Of a stretch of 5,476 bases of DNA, positions 1-5,476 are shown one piece after another. The translations under genes and the position numbers were made by a program. Every line of letters begins with the position of its first letter. Position 1 is the stretch's first letter. The notes beneath the pieces were generated by a model. That model was not told the DNA's origin. It worked only from the letters and a program-made list of their open reading frames with translations, and did no database searches. The stretch lies in NCBI GenBank assembly GCA_041570235.1, contig JBFFWN010000229.1, positions 1 through 5,476 on the forward strand. Reading direction: 5' to 3'. This DNA is from SZUA-36 sp041570235 (lineage in GTDB: Bacteria > Pseudomonadota > Gammaproteobacteria > Xanthomonadales > SZUA-36).

Positions 1-1223
1 GGCGCGGCCTTCATCAACAGCAAGAGGCCCGGTATCGCCATCAGTGTGCACAGCACAAAGAACTGGGTGTAACCGATGGCTTCGATAATAAAACCGGTTG
101 AGGCATTGGCAAATGTCCTTGGTATCGCGATAAAGCTCGAGAAAAGAGCAAATTGGGTCGCCGTAAATGCCTTGCTGGTTTCGCGCGCCATGTAGGCGGT
201 CAGCGCAATTGAACCCAGGCCCACTCCCAGGTATTCACCACTGACCACGACAAACAGTCCAACGGGATGGTGGCCGACAGTGCTTAACCAGACATAACCG
301 AGGATGGTGATCATCTGAACAAAGCCAAACACCCACAAAGCCCGGTTAATCGTCAGTTTTAACATGACAATGCCGCCGATGATGCCGCCGGCAATAACGG
401 CCCAGAGCGCCGCAACCTTGGCGATGGAGCCGATTTCCGTGCGGCTGAAGCCCATATCAAGATAAAACGGTGTAGCCAGCGCCGTTGCCATGTTGTCGCC
501 GAGTTTGTAGAGAAACATAAACCCGAGAATGGCCAGTCCCGACTTGATACCGCCCCGCGAAAAGAACTCGATGAACGGGTCGACAATTGCCTCACGCAAA
601 GTGCCTGGAGCGAGAGCGTCATCGCTGACCTCCCTGATCAAAAGGGTGGTAGCAATGCCGATACCCATAAAGGCCGCGGTCACCCAGTAGACGACCGACC
701 AGGGCAGGTGATCGGACAGGATCAGCGCCAATGAGCCGGGCACTAAAGATGACAGGCGATAGGCGTTAACGAACAGGGAAGTGCCTGTCCCCAACTCATC
801 ATCGGCCAGCAGTTCACGCCGGTAGGCATCGATGACGATATCCTGGCTGGCGCTGAACAGTGAGATGATAAATACCGTCACAACAATCGCCTGCAACGAT
901 ACCGAGGGGTCGAAGCGACCCAGCGCGGCTATCGAAAAAAGCAGGCCAAGCTGTGTCAGCAGGGCCCATCCCCGGCGCCTGCCCAAAAATGGCAGCTTGT
1001 AGCGGTCCATCAGCGGTGACCAGGCGAACTTCCATGTATAGGGCAACGATACCAGTGCAAACAGCCCAATGGTCGCAAGATCAACCTCGTGGCTGCGCAG
1101 CCAGGCGGGCACCAGGTGAAACAGCACATAGAGCGGCATGCCCGAGGCAAAGCCCAGGAAGATGCAGATCAGCATCTTGCGGTTTAGAAGGATTTCCGTC
1201 CAGTGACGGGGTTTTATGCTCAA
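1..1223 (-). CDS. ampG: AmpG-family muropeptide permease (MFS), 3' end cut by the window edge
   Basis: Inner-membrane major facilitator that, in this family, imports GlcNAc-anhydroMurNAc peptides into the cytoplasm for peptidoglycan recycling. The frame is open for 407 codons and is cut at position 1. Seen: an N-terminal helix with LGFASGMPLY (residues 23-32), SASQDIVIDAYR (124-135) and YKLGDN (239-244), all matching AmpG landmarks from memory, plus many hydrophobic segments consistent with a 12-helix carrier. The visible part ends in a last helix-like stretch (GLLLLMK), so probably only a short tail is missing if this is one of the shorter AmpG forms (about 420-430 residues); E. coli AmpG is longer. 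No ATG precedes the first helix in frame after an upstream stop. I chose TTG at 1223 because it retains a WTEIL-type N-terminus typical of the family; AGGA lies only 2 nt upstream. ATG at 1175 is the alternative. It follows xth by 7 nt and is probably co-transcribed. Confidence 0.9.
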   Translation of the reverse strand, partial: MSIKPRHWTEILLNRKMLICIFLGFASGMPLYVLFHLVPAWLRSHEVDLATIGLFALVSLPYTWKFAWSPLMDRYKLPFLGRRRGWALLTQLGLLFSIAALGRFDPSVSLQAIVVTVFIISLFSASQDIVIDAYRRELLADDELGTGTSLFVNAYRLSSLVPGSLALILSDHLPWSVVYWVTAAFMGIGIATTLLIREVSDDALAPGTLREAIVDPFIEFFSRGGIKSGLAILGFMFLYKLGDNMATALATPFYLDMGFSRTEIGSIAKVAALWAVIAGGIIGGIVMLKLTINRALWVFGFVQMITILGYVWLSTVGHHPVGLFVVVSGEYLGVGLGSIALTAYMARETSKAFTATQFALFSSFIAIPRTFANASTGFIIEAIGYTQFFVLCTLMAIPGLLLLMKAA

Positions 1224-1230
1224 GTTCCTG

Positions 1231-2013
1231 TCAACTGCCGGTGATGTTGTAATCGTAATCGATGGTCAGCGGCGCATGATCCGAGAATCGCTCCTGCTTG
1301 TATATCTCGACGCCGTGGGCGGTTGCCGCCACCGCCGGTGTGGCGACATGGTAGTCAATCCGCCAACCGGTATTGTTGGCCCAGGCCTGCCCACGATTTG
1401 ACCACCAGGTATACTGTTCCTCGCCCTGCTCGACCCGCCGAAATGCATCGACCATCCCGACCGGGCCAAATAATTCGTCCATCCAGGCCCGCTCTTCGGG
1501 CAGAAAGCCCGAGTTTTTCTGGTTACCACGCCAGTTTTTAATATCAATTTTCTTGTGTGCGATATTCCAGTCACCGCAGATGATGTAGTCACGCCCCTCC
1601 TCGGCCATCGCCCTCAAGACCGGTTGCAGGAAATCCATGGTCTGGTACTTGATCTGCTGACGCTCATCTTTAGATGACCCTGACTGCATATACAGCGAAA
1701 TCACGCTGAGGTTGCCAAAATCCGCCCGGATCCAGCGCCCTTCATCGTCCATCACCTCCCAGCCGATACCAACATGCACCTGGTCGGGTTTATGCGGTGT
1801 GTAAATAGCCACACCGCTATAGCCTTTCTTTTGCGCGTCATGAAAATAGCGGTGATAACCCTTCGGTGAGAAAACCGGATCACCCAACTGCTGCTCCTGC
1901 GCCTTGGTTTCCTGAATACACACCACGTCGGGCTGACGTTTTACCATCCATTCAAAAAAGCCTTTTCGGGCGGCGGCCCGGATACCATTGGTATTGATAC
2001 TGATGATTCGCAT
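1231..2013 (-). CDS. xth: Exodeoxyribonuclease III family protein (ExoIII/Crc-type, active site intact)
   Basis: A 260-residue protein of the endonuclease/exonuclease/phosphatase fold. Family role: AP endonuclease and 3'-5' exonuclease in base-excision repair, cytoplasmic and Mg-dependent. The catalytic set is visible: N7 in SINTNGIR, E35 in QETK, Y108, D148 and N150 in GDWN, D220 in GWRIDYH, and D245-H246 in SDHAPL. Its length and position divergent from pyrE match the locus that carries crc in Pseudomonas. It also shares with Crc motifs such as AHKKIDIKNW and the VDYDW-like C-terminus (comparison from memory). Crc has lost catalytic residues and this protein has not, so a nuclease call is preferred over a translational repressor. 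The ATG at 2013 has AGGAAG (2027-2032) 13 nt upstream, which is rather far. A candidate promoter lies at 2048-2076. The stop is 7 nt before the ampG start. Confidence 0.93.
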   Translation of the reverse strand: MRIISINTNGIRAAARKGFFEWMVKRQPDVVCIQETKAQEQQLGDPVFSPKGYHRYFHDAQKKGYSGVAIYTPHKPDQVHVGIGWEVMDDEGRWIRADFGNLSVISLYMQSGSSKDERQQIKYQTMDFLQPVLRAMAEEGRDYIICGDWNIAHKKIDIKNWRGNQKNSGFLPEERAWMDELFGPVGMVDAFRRVEQGEEQYTWWSNRGQAWANNTGWRIDYHVATPAVAATAHGVEIYKQERFSDHAPLTIDYDYNITGS

Positions 2014-2047
2014 GGGCTGATCTTATCTTCCTGATAAAAAAACTAGC

Positions 2048-2076
2048 AGCATAACCGCCCTTGGACATGATGTCAT
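2048..2076 (-). promoter_or_regulatory. Candidate sigma-70 promoter of xth-ampG
   Basis: On the minus strand, ATGACA (2076-2071, 5 of 6 to TTGACA) and TATGCT (2053-2048, 4 of 6 to TATAAT) are separated by exactly 17 nt. The -10 lies 34 nt before the xth ATG at 2013, leaving a short leader that contains the AGGAAG ribosome site. The match is by eye only and no start site is known. Confidence 0.45.
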
Positions 2077-2077
2077 G
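2066..2077. promoter_or_regulatory. 12-bp palindrome in the xth/pyrE divergent region, possible operator
   Basis: The sequence CATGATGTCATG has perfect 5-bp arms (CATGA/TCATG) around a 2-bp centre. It covers the candidate -35 of the xth promoter and lies 59 bp before pyrE, so a bound protein could affect either gene. I do not recognise the cognate regulator. A short palindrome like this can occur by chance. Confidence 0.3.
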
Positions 2078-2092
2078 GCGGATACCTGTTTC

Positions 2093-2110
2093 ATGCAGAT
2101 ATTGCAGCAT
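2093..2110. repeat. Imperfect 18-bp inverted repeat in the pyrE leader
   Basis: ATGCAGATATTGCAGCAT is an imperfect palindrome whose outer four bases pair fully (ATGC/GCAT), with mismatches towards the centre. It also contains TGCAG twice, 9 bp apart. It ends 26 bp before the pyrE ATG. GATATT (2098-2103) inside it is a possible -10 (4 of 6), but I find no good -35 at a suitable distance, so no pyrE promoter is called. Confidence 0.2.
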
Positions 2111-2136
2111 TTACGCTACCGCGAGATACTTCACCT

Positions 2137-2778
2137 ATGCAAAACTACAAACAGACCTTTTTTGAACTGGCGTTGGCCAGGGGCAACCTGAAATTTGGTG
2201 AATTCACACTCAAGTCAGGCCGCATCAGTCCATACTTTTTCAATGCCGGCGGTTTTGATGACGGCCGTAGCCTGCAAATCCTGTGCGACTGTTATGCACA
2301 GGCGATACTGGATTCGGGGTTGGATTTCGATATGCTGTTCGGACCCGCCTACAAAGGCATTCCATTGGCTGCAGGCATCGCCCTGATGCTCAATGCCAGT
2401 CATCAGAAAAACATTCCCTTTGCCTACAACCGAAAGGAGGCCAAGGACCATGGCGAAGGCGGCACCCTGGTCGGCGCGCAATTGAAGGGCAATGTGCTGA
2501 TCACCGATGACGTGATTTCAGCAGGCACGTCGGTGCGTGAGTCGATCGAATGGATCGAACTCAGCGGTGCGCATGCCTGCGGTGTCGCCATCGCGCTCGA
2601 CCGGCAGGAACGGGGTAATGGGCAGCAGTCTGCTGCCCAGGAAGTTGAAAGTGAATTTGGCATCCCGGTCATCTCCATTGCCGGTCTTGGCGACCTGATT
2701 GAATTCCTTGAAAATCAATCGGTGGCAAATATCGACATCGACGCCATTCGGCGGTATCGTAATGACTATGGAATCTAA
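2137..2778 (+). CDS. pyrE: Orotate phosphoribosyltransferase
   Basis: Joins orotate to PRPP to give orotidine 5'-monophosphate, the fifth step of de novo pyrimidine synthesis, in the cytoplasm as a dimer. The 213 residues match the E. coli enzyme almost position for position. Visible are the orotate loop TLKSGR (K26) followed by SPYFFNAGGF (31-40), GPAYKGIPLA with K73, the flexible loop YNRKEAKDHGEGG (R99, K100, K103, H105), the PRPP motif VLITDDVISAGTS (120-132), and LDRQERG with R156. The gene looks complete and intact. The start at 2137 fits the family N-terminus, although no strong ribosome site is visible before it. It is divergent from xth. Its last 17 bases overlap the next gene, suggesting translational coupling. 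The rph-linked attenuator known from E. coli is not present here. Confidence 0.97.
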   Translation: MQNYKQTFFELALARGNLKFGEFTLKSGRISPYFFNAGGFDDGRSLQILCDCYAQAILDSGLDFDMLFGPAYKGIPLAAGIALMLNASHQKNIPFAYNRKEAKDHGEGGTLVGAQLKGNVLITDDVISAGTSVRESIEWIELSGAHACGVAIALDRQERGNGQQSAAQEVESEFGIPVISIAGLGDLIEFLENQSVANIDIDAIRRYRNDYGI

Positions 2779-3451
2779 TCTGCAAACATCCTCTCCTGTC
2801 CGGCGAAGCATCATATTGATGGTGGTTGCCGGCATGCTTGGCCTGGCCGTTTCCCCATTGGCAGCAGAAACCTACCGCTGGAAAGACAAGGAAGGCAAGG
2901 TGCACTACGGCGCCTCGGTGCCTGCCGAGTATGCCGACCAGCCTTATGACATACTCAACAACGCCGGCCTTGTCATTGAGCGCGTTGAAGACACCAGTAT
3001 TCCGATGGAAGTGCTCGAGGAGCAGAAAAAGGAAAAAAAGGGAAGGCAGCCACTGATTTCCGAGGAGATACGCCGCGAACAGGCCGACAAGTTACTGGTT
3101 ATGCAATATGGGTCAGAGGAAGATATTCTGAAAGCCCTGGAGCTGGAGGTTTCGCAACTGGGTTATGACTCACGTCTGATCGACCAGTCGTTTGAAAGCA
3201 CCGCCAAGGCCATCAGGGACCAGATCAGGCTGGCAGCCGACCAGCAACGCGCCAACATGCCGGTCAACGAAGAACAAAAAAAGGAAATTGCCGGACTCTA
3301 TACACGTCGCAAACAGGATGAAAAAAGACTCCAGGCCATCAAGGAAAGGGAGATGGCCATCCGCGAGCGTTTCCAGGCCGAGCTGGAACGTTACCGCTAC
3401 CTGACATCTAAAAATAAACCGCCGGAAACGGAACAGGCAGACCAGGGTTAA
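2762..3451 (+). CDS. Exported DUF4124 domain protein with long charged helical tail
   Basis: Function unknown. From the ATG at 2762 it is 229 residues. Seen: a signal peptide with basic n-region (R14-R15), a hydrophobic stretch at 16-31 and a likely cleavage after A35 (SPLAA/ET), so the protein is probably periplasmic or envelope-bound. A DUF4124 module (YRWKDKEGKVHYG, residues 38-50) sits at the mature N-terminus, as in other proteins of this family. From about residue 84 onward the sequence is rich in E, K, R and Q and probably alpha-helical or coiled-coil, strongest at 168-215. No enzyme motif or cysteine is visible. Start choice: the frame is open back to 2699, but that start would put a long hydrophilic extension before the signal peptide. 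ATG 2762 has GGCGG 7 nt upstream; ATG 2768 is equally possible. The start overlaps the pyrE stop by 17 nt, and the next gene follows after 26 nt, so an operon is likely. Confidence 0.85.
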   Translation: MTMESNLQTSSPVRRSIILMVVAGMLGLAVSPLAAETYRWKDKEGKVHYGASVPAEYADQPYDILNNAGLVIERVEDTSIPMEVLEEQKKEKKGRQPLISEEIRREQADKLLVMQYGSEEDILKALELEVSQLGYDSRLIDQSFESTAKAIRDQIRLAADQQRANMPVNEEQKKEIAGLYTRRKQDEKRLQAIKEREMAIRERFQAELERYRYLTSKNKPPETEQADQG

Positions 3452-3477
3452 GCCTGAGCGGTCAACCCCAGTAGCCC

Positions 3478-4221
3478 ATGTATACCCGTTGCCCACAATG
3501 CAAGGCAGTCCATCCACTGACCGCACAGTTATTGTCCCATGCCCGTGGCCTGGTGCAATGCGGGGATTGCGGCAGGACGTTCAGCTCTCTCAGCTTCCTG
3601 TTTGACGACTGGCCATCCGGCGAGGCCCATGGCCCCGCGCAGGGCCCCGATACGGCACCGCCGGTGCTGATAAAACCATCAGACCCCGAAACCCCTGGAA
3701 ACAGTGATGAAGCCGTGAGCGGCGAAGAATCGCCCGGTGAACCAGTCAGGAAGCGCAAGGACATGGGTTGGAGGTCTGCCATTGCCTTGTTGTTGCTGGT
3801 GACCCTTGCCAATGCCGCATGGACATTTCGCGAACCACTGCTGAGCGTGCCCGCGATAAAGGGCTGGGTATCGAGCATTGGAGAAGAGCCCGTTGAAACG
3901 CAGGGTTTGCTCAAGGACCCGGGACAATTCCAGTTGGTCAGCCGGGATATGCACTCACACCCAACCCGCTCCGGTATCCTGGTATTGAGCCTGACCTTTG
4001 TTAACCTGGCGCAGCGCAACCAGGCATACCCCGAGCTGGAGTTGACCCTGTTGGATGCAGCAAATCAACCCGTAGCCAAACGCCGTCTGAAGCCTGAAAA
4101 TTATTTACGCGCCGATGCAGACGTCACTGCCGGGCTTGCAACAGATGTATACCTGCCGGTTCTGCTGGAACTCGGCGATCCCGGGGAACAGGCAGTGGGG
4201 TTTGAGATTCAGTTCCTCTAG
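3478..4221 (+). CDS. Zinc-ribbon, single-span DUF3426 membrane protein
   Basis: Function unknown. The 247 residues have three parts. The N-terminal MJ0042-type zinc ribbon has C5-P-Q-C8 and C28-G-D-C31 with the family pattern LTAQLL...GLVQCGDCGRTF. A low-complexity linker rich in P, G, E and S runs from about 46 to 95. A transmembrane helix lies at about 97-116, preceded by RKRK (91-94). By the positive-inside rule this puts the ribbon in the cytoplasm and the C-terminus in the periplasm. Residues about 148-247 form a DUF3426 domain (LVLSLTFVNLA, ELELTLLD, KRRLKPENYL). In many gammaproteobacteria a DUF3426 gene lies in a prmA-DUF3426-dusB-fis neighbourhood. Here neither prmA nor dusB is adjacent. 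The start at 3478 leaves the ribbon four residues from the N-terminus, as is usual; no strong ribosome site is seen. It is probably the last gene of the pyrE transcript. Confidence 0.88.
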   Translation: MYTRCPQCKAVHPLTAQLLSHARGLVQCGDCGRTFSSLSFLFDDWPSGEAHGPAQGPDTAPPVLIKPSDPETPGNSDEAVSGEESPGEPVRKRKDMGWRSAIALLLLVTLANAAWTFREPLLSVPAIKGWVSSIGEEPVETQGLLKDPGQFQLVSRDMHSHPTRSGILVLSLTFVNLAQRNQAYPELELTLLDAANQPVAKRRLKPENYLRADADVTAGLATDVYLPVLLELGDPGEQAVGFEIQFL

Positions 4222-4300
4222 ATGAAATATCATTTGATTTACAGGCATGCAGGTCAAATTGACTGTTTGTGCTGGTCACGGTTTATTCCATCAGGTTTCT

Positions 4301-4329
4301 TTGATCACACCTCCACCGCGGCAGATAAA
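4301..4329 (+). promoter_or_regulatory. Candidate distal sigma-70 promoter for fis
   Basis: TTGATC (4301-4306, 4 of 6) and GATAAA (4324-4329, 4 of 6) are separated by 17 nt. They lie in the AT-rich 206-bp gap between the DUF3426 gene and fis. The gap itself supports an independent promoter, but this exact pair is a by-eye match only. Confidence 0.3.
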
Positions 4330-4347
4330 TTGGTTTTTATTGATAGT

Positions 4348-4376
4348 TTTTCAGCGCTCCGATCAACAATTATGGT
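4348..4376 (+). promoter_or_regulatory. Candidate proximal sigma-70 promoter for fis
   Basis: TTTTCA (4348-4353, 4 of 6) and TATGGT (4371-4376, 4 of 6) have 17-nt spacing, with the -10 ending 51 nt before the fis ATG. The Fis-like site at 4361-4375 overlaps the -10, which would fit autorepression of the kind known for E. coli fis. Neither hexamer is strong. Confidence 0.3.
4361..4375. promoter_or_regulatory. Fis-like binding site upstream of fis
   Basis: GATCAACAATTATGG fits much of the degenerate 15-bp Fis consensus (G, then Y-A at 4-5, an AT-rich centre, T-R at 11-12). It misses the final C and one W position. Fis sites are degenerate and this region is AT-rich, so a chance match is quite possible. 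Confidence 0.25.
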
Positions 4377-4427
4377 AGTGTAAAAGCATAAAAAATCTTC
4401 AGCGGCAAACAGCTACAAAAAGTCATC

Positions 4428-4709
4428 ATGAGCGCAGATTCACAACATACGACCCCAATCAGACAGCACGTGCAGAACACCGTGGGCAGGTACCTCAGGG
4501 ATATGGGTAAAACCGTTCCCGAAAACCTCTACCAGATGTTATTATCCGAGGTCGAACCTCCGCTGATTGAAGAAATTCTTAAATTTACGGGCGGGAACCA
4601 GTCGCGTGCGGCCAGCATGCTCGGTATCACGCGCAACACGCTGCGTACAAAAATGCAGCGATATTCTATCGAGGCCCGTTCGAGCAAAATCACCCGTATA
4701 AAGCGGTGA
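4428..4709 (+). CDS. fis: Nucleoid-associated regulator Fis
   Basis: Homodimeric DNA-bending protein of the nucleoid that in gammaproteobacteria activates rRNA and many growth-phase promoters. The 93 residues align with the E. coli core: dimer helices over about 11-54 (LYQMLLSEVEPPLIEEIL) and the helix-turn-helix GNQSRAASMLGITRNTLRTK (56-75). The positions of E. coli R85, T87, R89 and K91 are kept as R69, T71, R73 and K75. The position of N84 is T68 and that of K90 is T74. The N-terminal arm before the first helix is only about 10 residues, against about 26 in E. coli, so the beta-hairpin that activates Hin/Gin recombinases is missing. After YSI the protein carries a basic 12-residue tail (residues 82-93). 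fis lies directly upstream of purH, as is usual, but dusB is not upstream. The ribosome site is weak (AAAAAG). Candidate promoters lie at 4301-4376. Confidence 0.95.
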   Translation: MSADSQHTTPIRQHVQNTVGRYLRDMGKTVPENLYQMLLSEVEPPLIEEILKFTGGNQSRAASMLGITRNTLRTKMQRYSIEARSSKITRIKR

Positions 4710-4731
4710 CCCCGGGTTCAACGGGTTTCAC
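4706..4731 (+). terminator. Hairpin at the end of fis, weak terminator or processing site
   Basis: GTGA and CCCG (4706-4714) can pair with CGGG and TCAC (4722-4731) around the loop GGTTCAA, with a small internal bulge. The stem begins at the fis stop codon. It is followed by TGTTTAAT rather than a true T-run, so termination would be inefficient. Read-through into purH remains likely, since no clear separate purH promoter is seen. Confidence 0.35.
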
Positions 4732-4744
4732 TGTTTAATCAGCG

Positions 4745-4761
4745 CAGACGATATTCGTTTG
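4745..4761. promoter_or_regulatory. Imperfect inverted repeat in the purH leader
   Basis: CAGACGA and TCGTTTG pair at 6 of 7 positions across a TAT spacer, ending 25 bp before the purH ATG. The half-site CGTTTG recalls the PurR operator, but there the two halves share a central CG, whereas here they are separated. It may be another operator or a small RNA hairpin. Confidence 0.25.
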
Positions 4762-4786
4762 GTCATCCAGTTAAAGCAGGGTACTC

Positions 4787-5476
4787 ATGTCATCTACAAA
4801 CAAATTTGCATTGCTTAGCGTTTCGAATAAAACCGGCCTGGTCGGGTTTGCCCGTCAGCTGCTCGATACCGGTTTTACGCTTCTCAGTACCGGCGGCACA
4901 CAAAAGCTGCTGGCCAGTGAAGGGCTCAAAGTAACCGGTGTCAGCGAACATACGGGCTTTCCGGAGATCATGGACGGGCGGGTCAAGACGCTCCACCCAC
5001 GCATACACGGAGGCATTCTCGGCAGAAAACAGGACGAGGAGGTCATGCAGGTCCGTGACATCCCGCCCATCGACCTCGTTATCGTCAACCTATACCCGTT
5101 TGAGGCAGCCACTGCCGATGAATCCTGTACGCTCGAAAACGCCATAGAGAATATCGATATCGGTGGTCCGGCAATGGTCCGCGCAGCTGCCAAAAACCAT
5201 GCACGTGTCACCGTGGTCGTTGACCCGGATGATTATGCCGTGGTCGCAGATGAACTCGTATCAATGGGCTCGGTTGGAATGGCCACCCGCTTCAGACTGG
5301 CCAGCAAGGCGTTTGCCCATACAGCACGCTACGATGGCCTGGTTTCCGCTTACCTGAGCCGCAGGTCAGGCGACGGCGAAGACTTGCAGACACTGCCGGA
5401 GTACCTGACACCCCAATTTCAAAAACGCCAGGAAATGCGTTATGGTGAAAACCCTCACCAGGCAGCCGCTTTTTAC
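4787..5476 (+). CDS. purH: Bifunctional purine enzyme PurH (AICAR transformylase / IMP cyclohydrolase), 3' part cut off
   Basis: Catalyses the last two steps of de novo IMP synthesis in the cytoplasm: formylation of AICAR with 10-formyl-THF, then ring closure. The 230 visible codons are in frame to the window edge; the family is about 520-530 residues long, so over half is missing. The N-terminal cyclohydrolase (MGS-like) domain is complete: LSVSNKTG (10-17), STGGT (34-38), GRVKTLHPRIHGGIL (64-78), NLYPFE (101-106) and IDIGGPAMVRAAAKNH (123-138). K67, Y103, D124 and K136 match the residues implicated in cyclohydrolase catalysis. The transformylase domain begins later, and its substrate-binding RYGENPHQ (218-225) is present just before the cut. 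The ATG at 4787 has AGCAGGG ending 5 nt upstream. It follows fis by 77 nt. Confidence 0.97.
   Translation, partial: MSSTNKFALLSVSNKTGLVGFARQLLDTGFTLLSTGGTQKLLASEGLKVTGVSEHTGFPEIMDGRVKTLHPRIHGGILGRKQDEEVMQVRDIPPIDLVIVNLYPFEAATADESCTLENAIENIDIGGPAMVRAAAKNHARVTVVVDPDDYAVVADELVSMGSVGMATRFRLASKAFAHTARYDGLVSAYLSRRSGDGEDLQTLPEYLTPQFQKRQEMRYGENPHQAAAFY

Noticed and set aside
953..1252. A 99-codon plus-strand frame antisense to ampG.
   Set aside because: The opposite strand encodes a continuous AmpG protein with conserved motifs; this frame is its shadow.
2699..2761. Upstream extension of the DUF4124 gene to ATG 2699.
   Set aside because: It would add a hydrophilic stretch before the signal peptide, and the bases are constrained by pyrE. 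A start at 2762 or 2768 is better.
3462..4019. A 185-codon minus-strand frame opposite the DUF3426 gene.
   Set aside because: The plus-strand gene has clear zinc-ribbon and DUF3426 features. The antisense product is low-complexity with no recognisable domain.
4253..4263. Inverted repeat GTCAA-A-TTGAC upstream of fis.
   Set aside because: Only 5-bp arms, a poor fit to the Fis consensus when centred on the repeat, and within AT-rich DNA; not enough to call a site.
4222..4383. A 53-codon open frame starting right after the DUF3426 stop (TAGATG).
   Set aside because: No ribosome site, odd composition, no recognisable domain, and it lies over the promoter-like region of fis. It is probably a chance frame.
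4745..4761. Canonical PurR operator before purH.
   Set aside because: The half-sites are five bases further apart than in the PurR box; reported only as an unassigned inverted repeat.
1..5476. Mobile element, CRISPR array, tRNA/rRNA, toxin-antitoxin or defence genes.
   Set aside because: None is seen. All sizeable coding regions are assigned to housekeeping or conserved envelope families, with no terminal repeats or spacer-like periodicity.

Overview
The window looks like ordinary chromosomal DNA of a gammaproteobacterium. The evidence is a Fis protein directly upstream of purH, an ExoIII/Crc-family gene divergent from pyrE, and an AmpG-type muropeptide permease. Base composition and codon use look even throughout. 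I see no transposase, integrase, phage gene, tRNA, rRNA or CRISPR array. I cannot name the genus.

Layout. Positions 1-2013 carry a minus-strand pair: xth (exonuclease III family, 2013-1231) followed after 7 nt by ampG (1223 to beyond the left edge). A 123-bp divergent intergenic region (2014-2136) holds a candidate xth promoter and a 12-bp palindrome over its -35. To the right, all genes are on the plus strand: pyrE (2137-2778), an exported DUF4124 coiled-coil protein overlapping the end of pyrE (2762-3451), and a zinc-ribbon/DUF3426 single-span membrane protein (3478-4221). An AT-rich 206-bp gap follows, with candidate promoters and a Fis-like site, then fis (4428-4709). A 77-bp gap with a hairpin and an inverted repeat leads to purH, which starts at 4787 and runs off the right edge.

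How the genes fit together. The enzymes are housekeeping: pyrimidine synthesis (PyrE), purine synthesis (PurH), DNA repair (Xth) and cell-wall recycling (AmpG). Fis is a growth-rate-responsive nucleoid protein, so its position before purH suits coordination with growth. The two uncharacterised proteins between pyrE and fis are probably envelope proteins; their function cannot be read from sequence.

I found no convincing undescribed system. The points most worth a second look are: the Crc-position gene that keeps a full nuclease active site; fis without dusB upstream and with its own promoter-like region; the altered ends and one changed DNA-contact position of Fis; and the overlap of pyrE with an exported coiled-coil gene.
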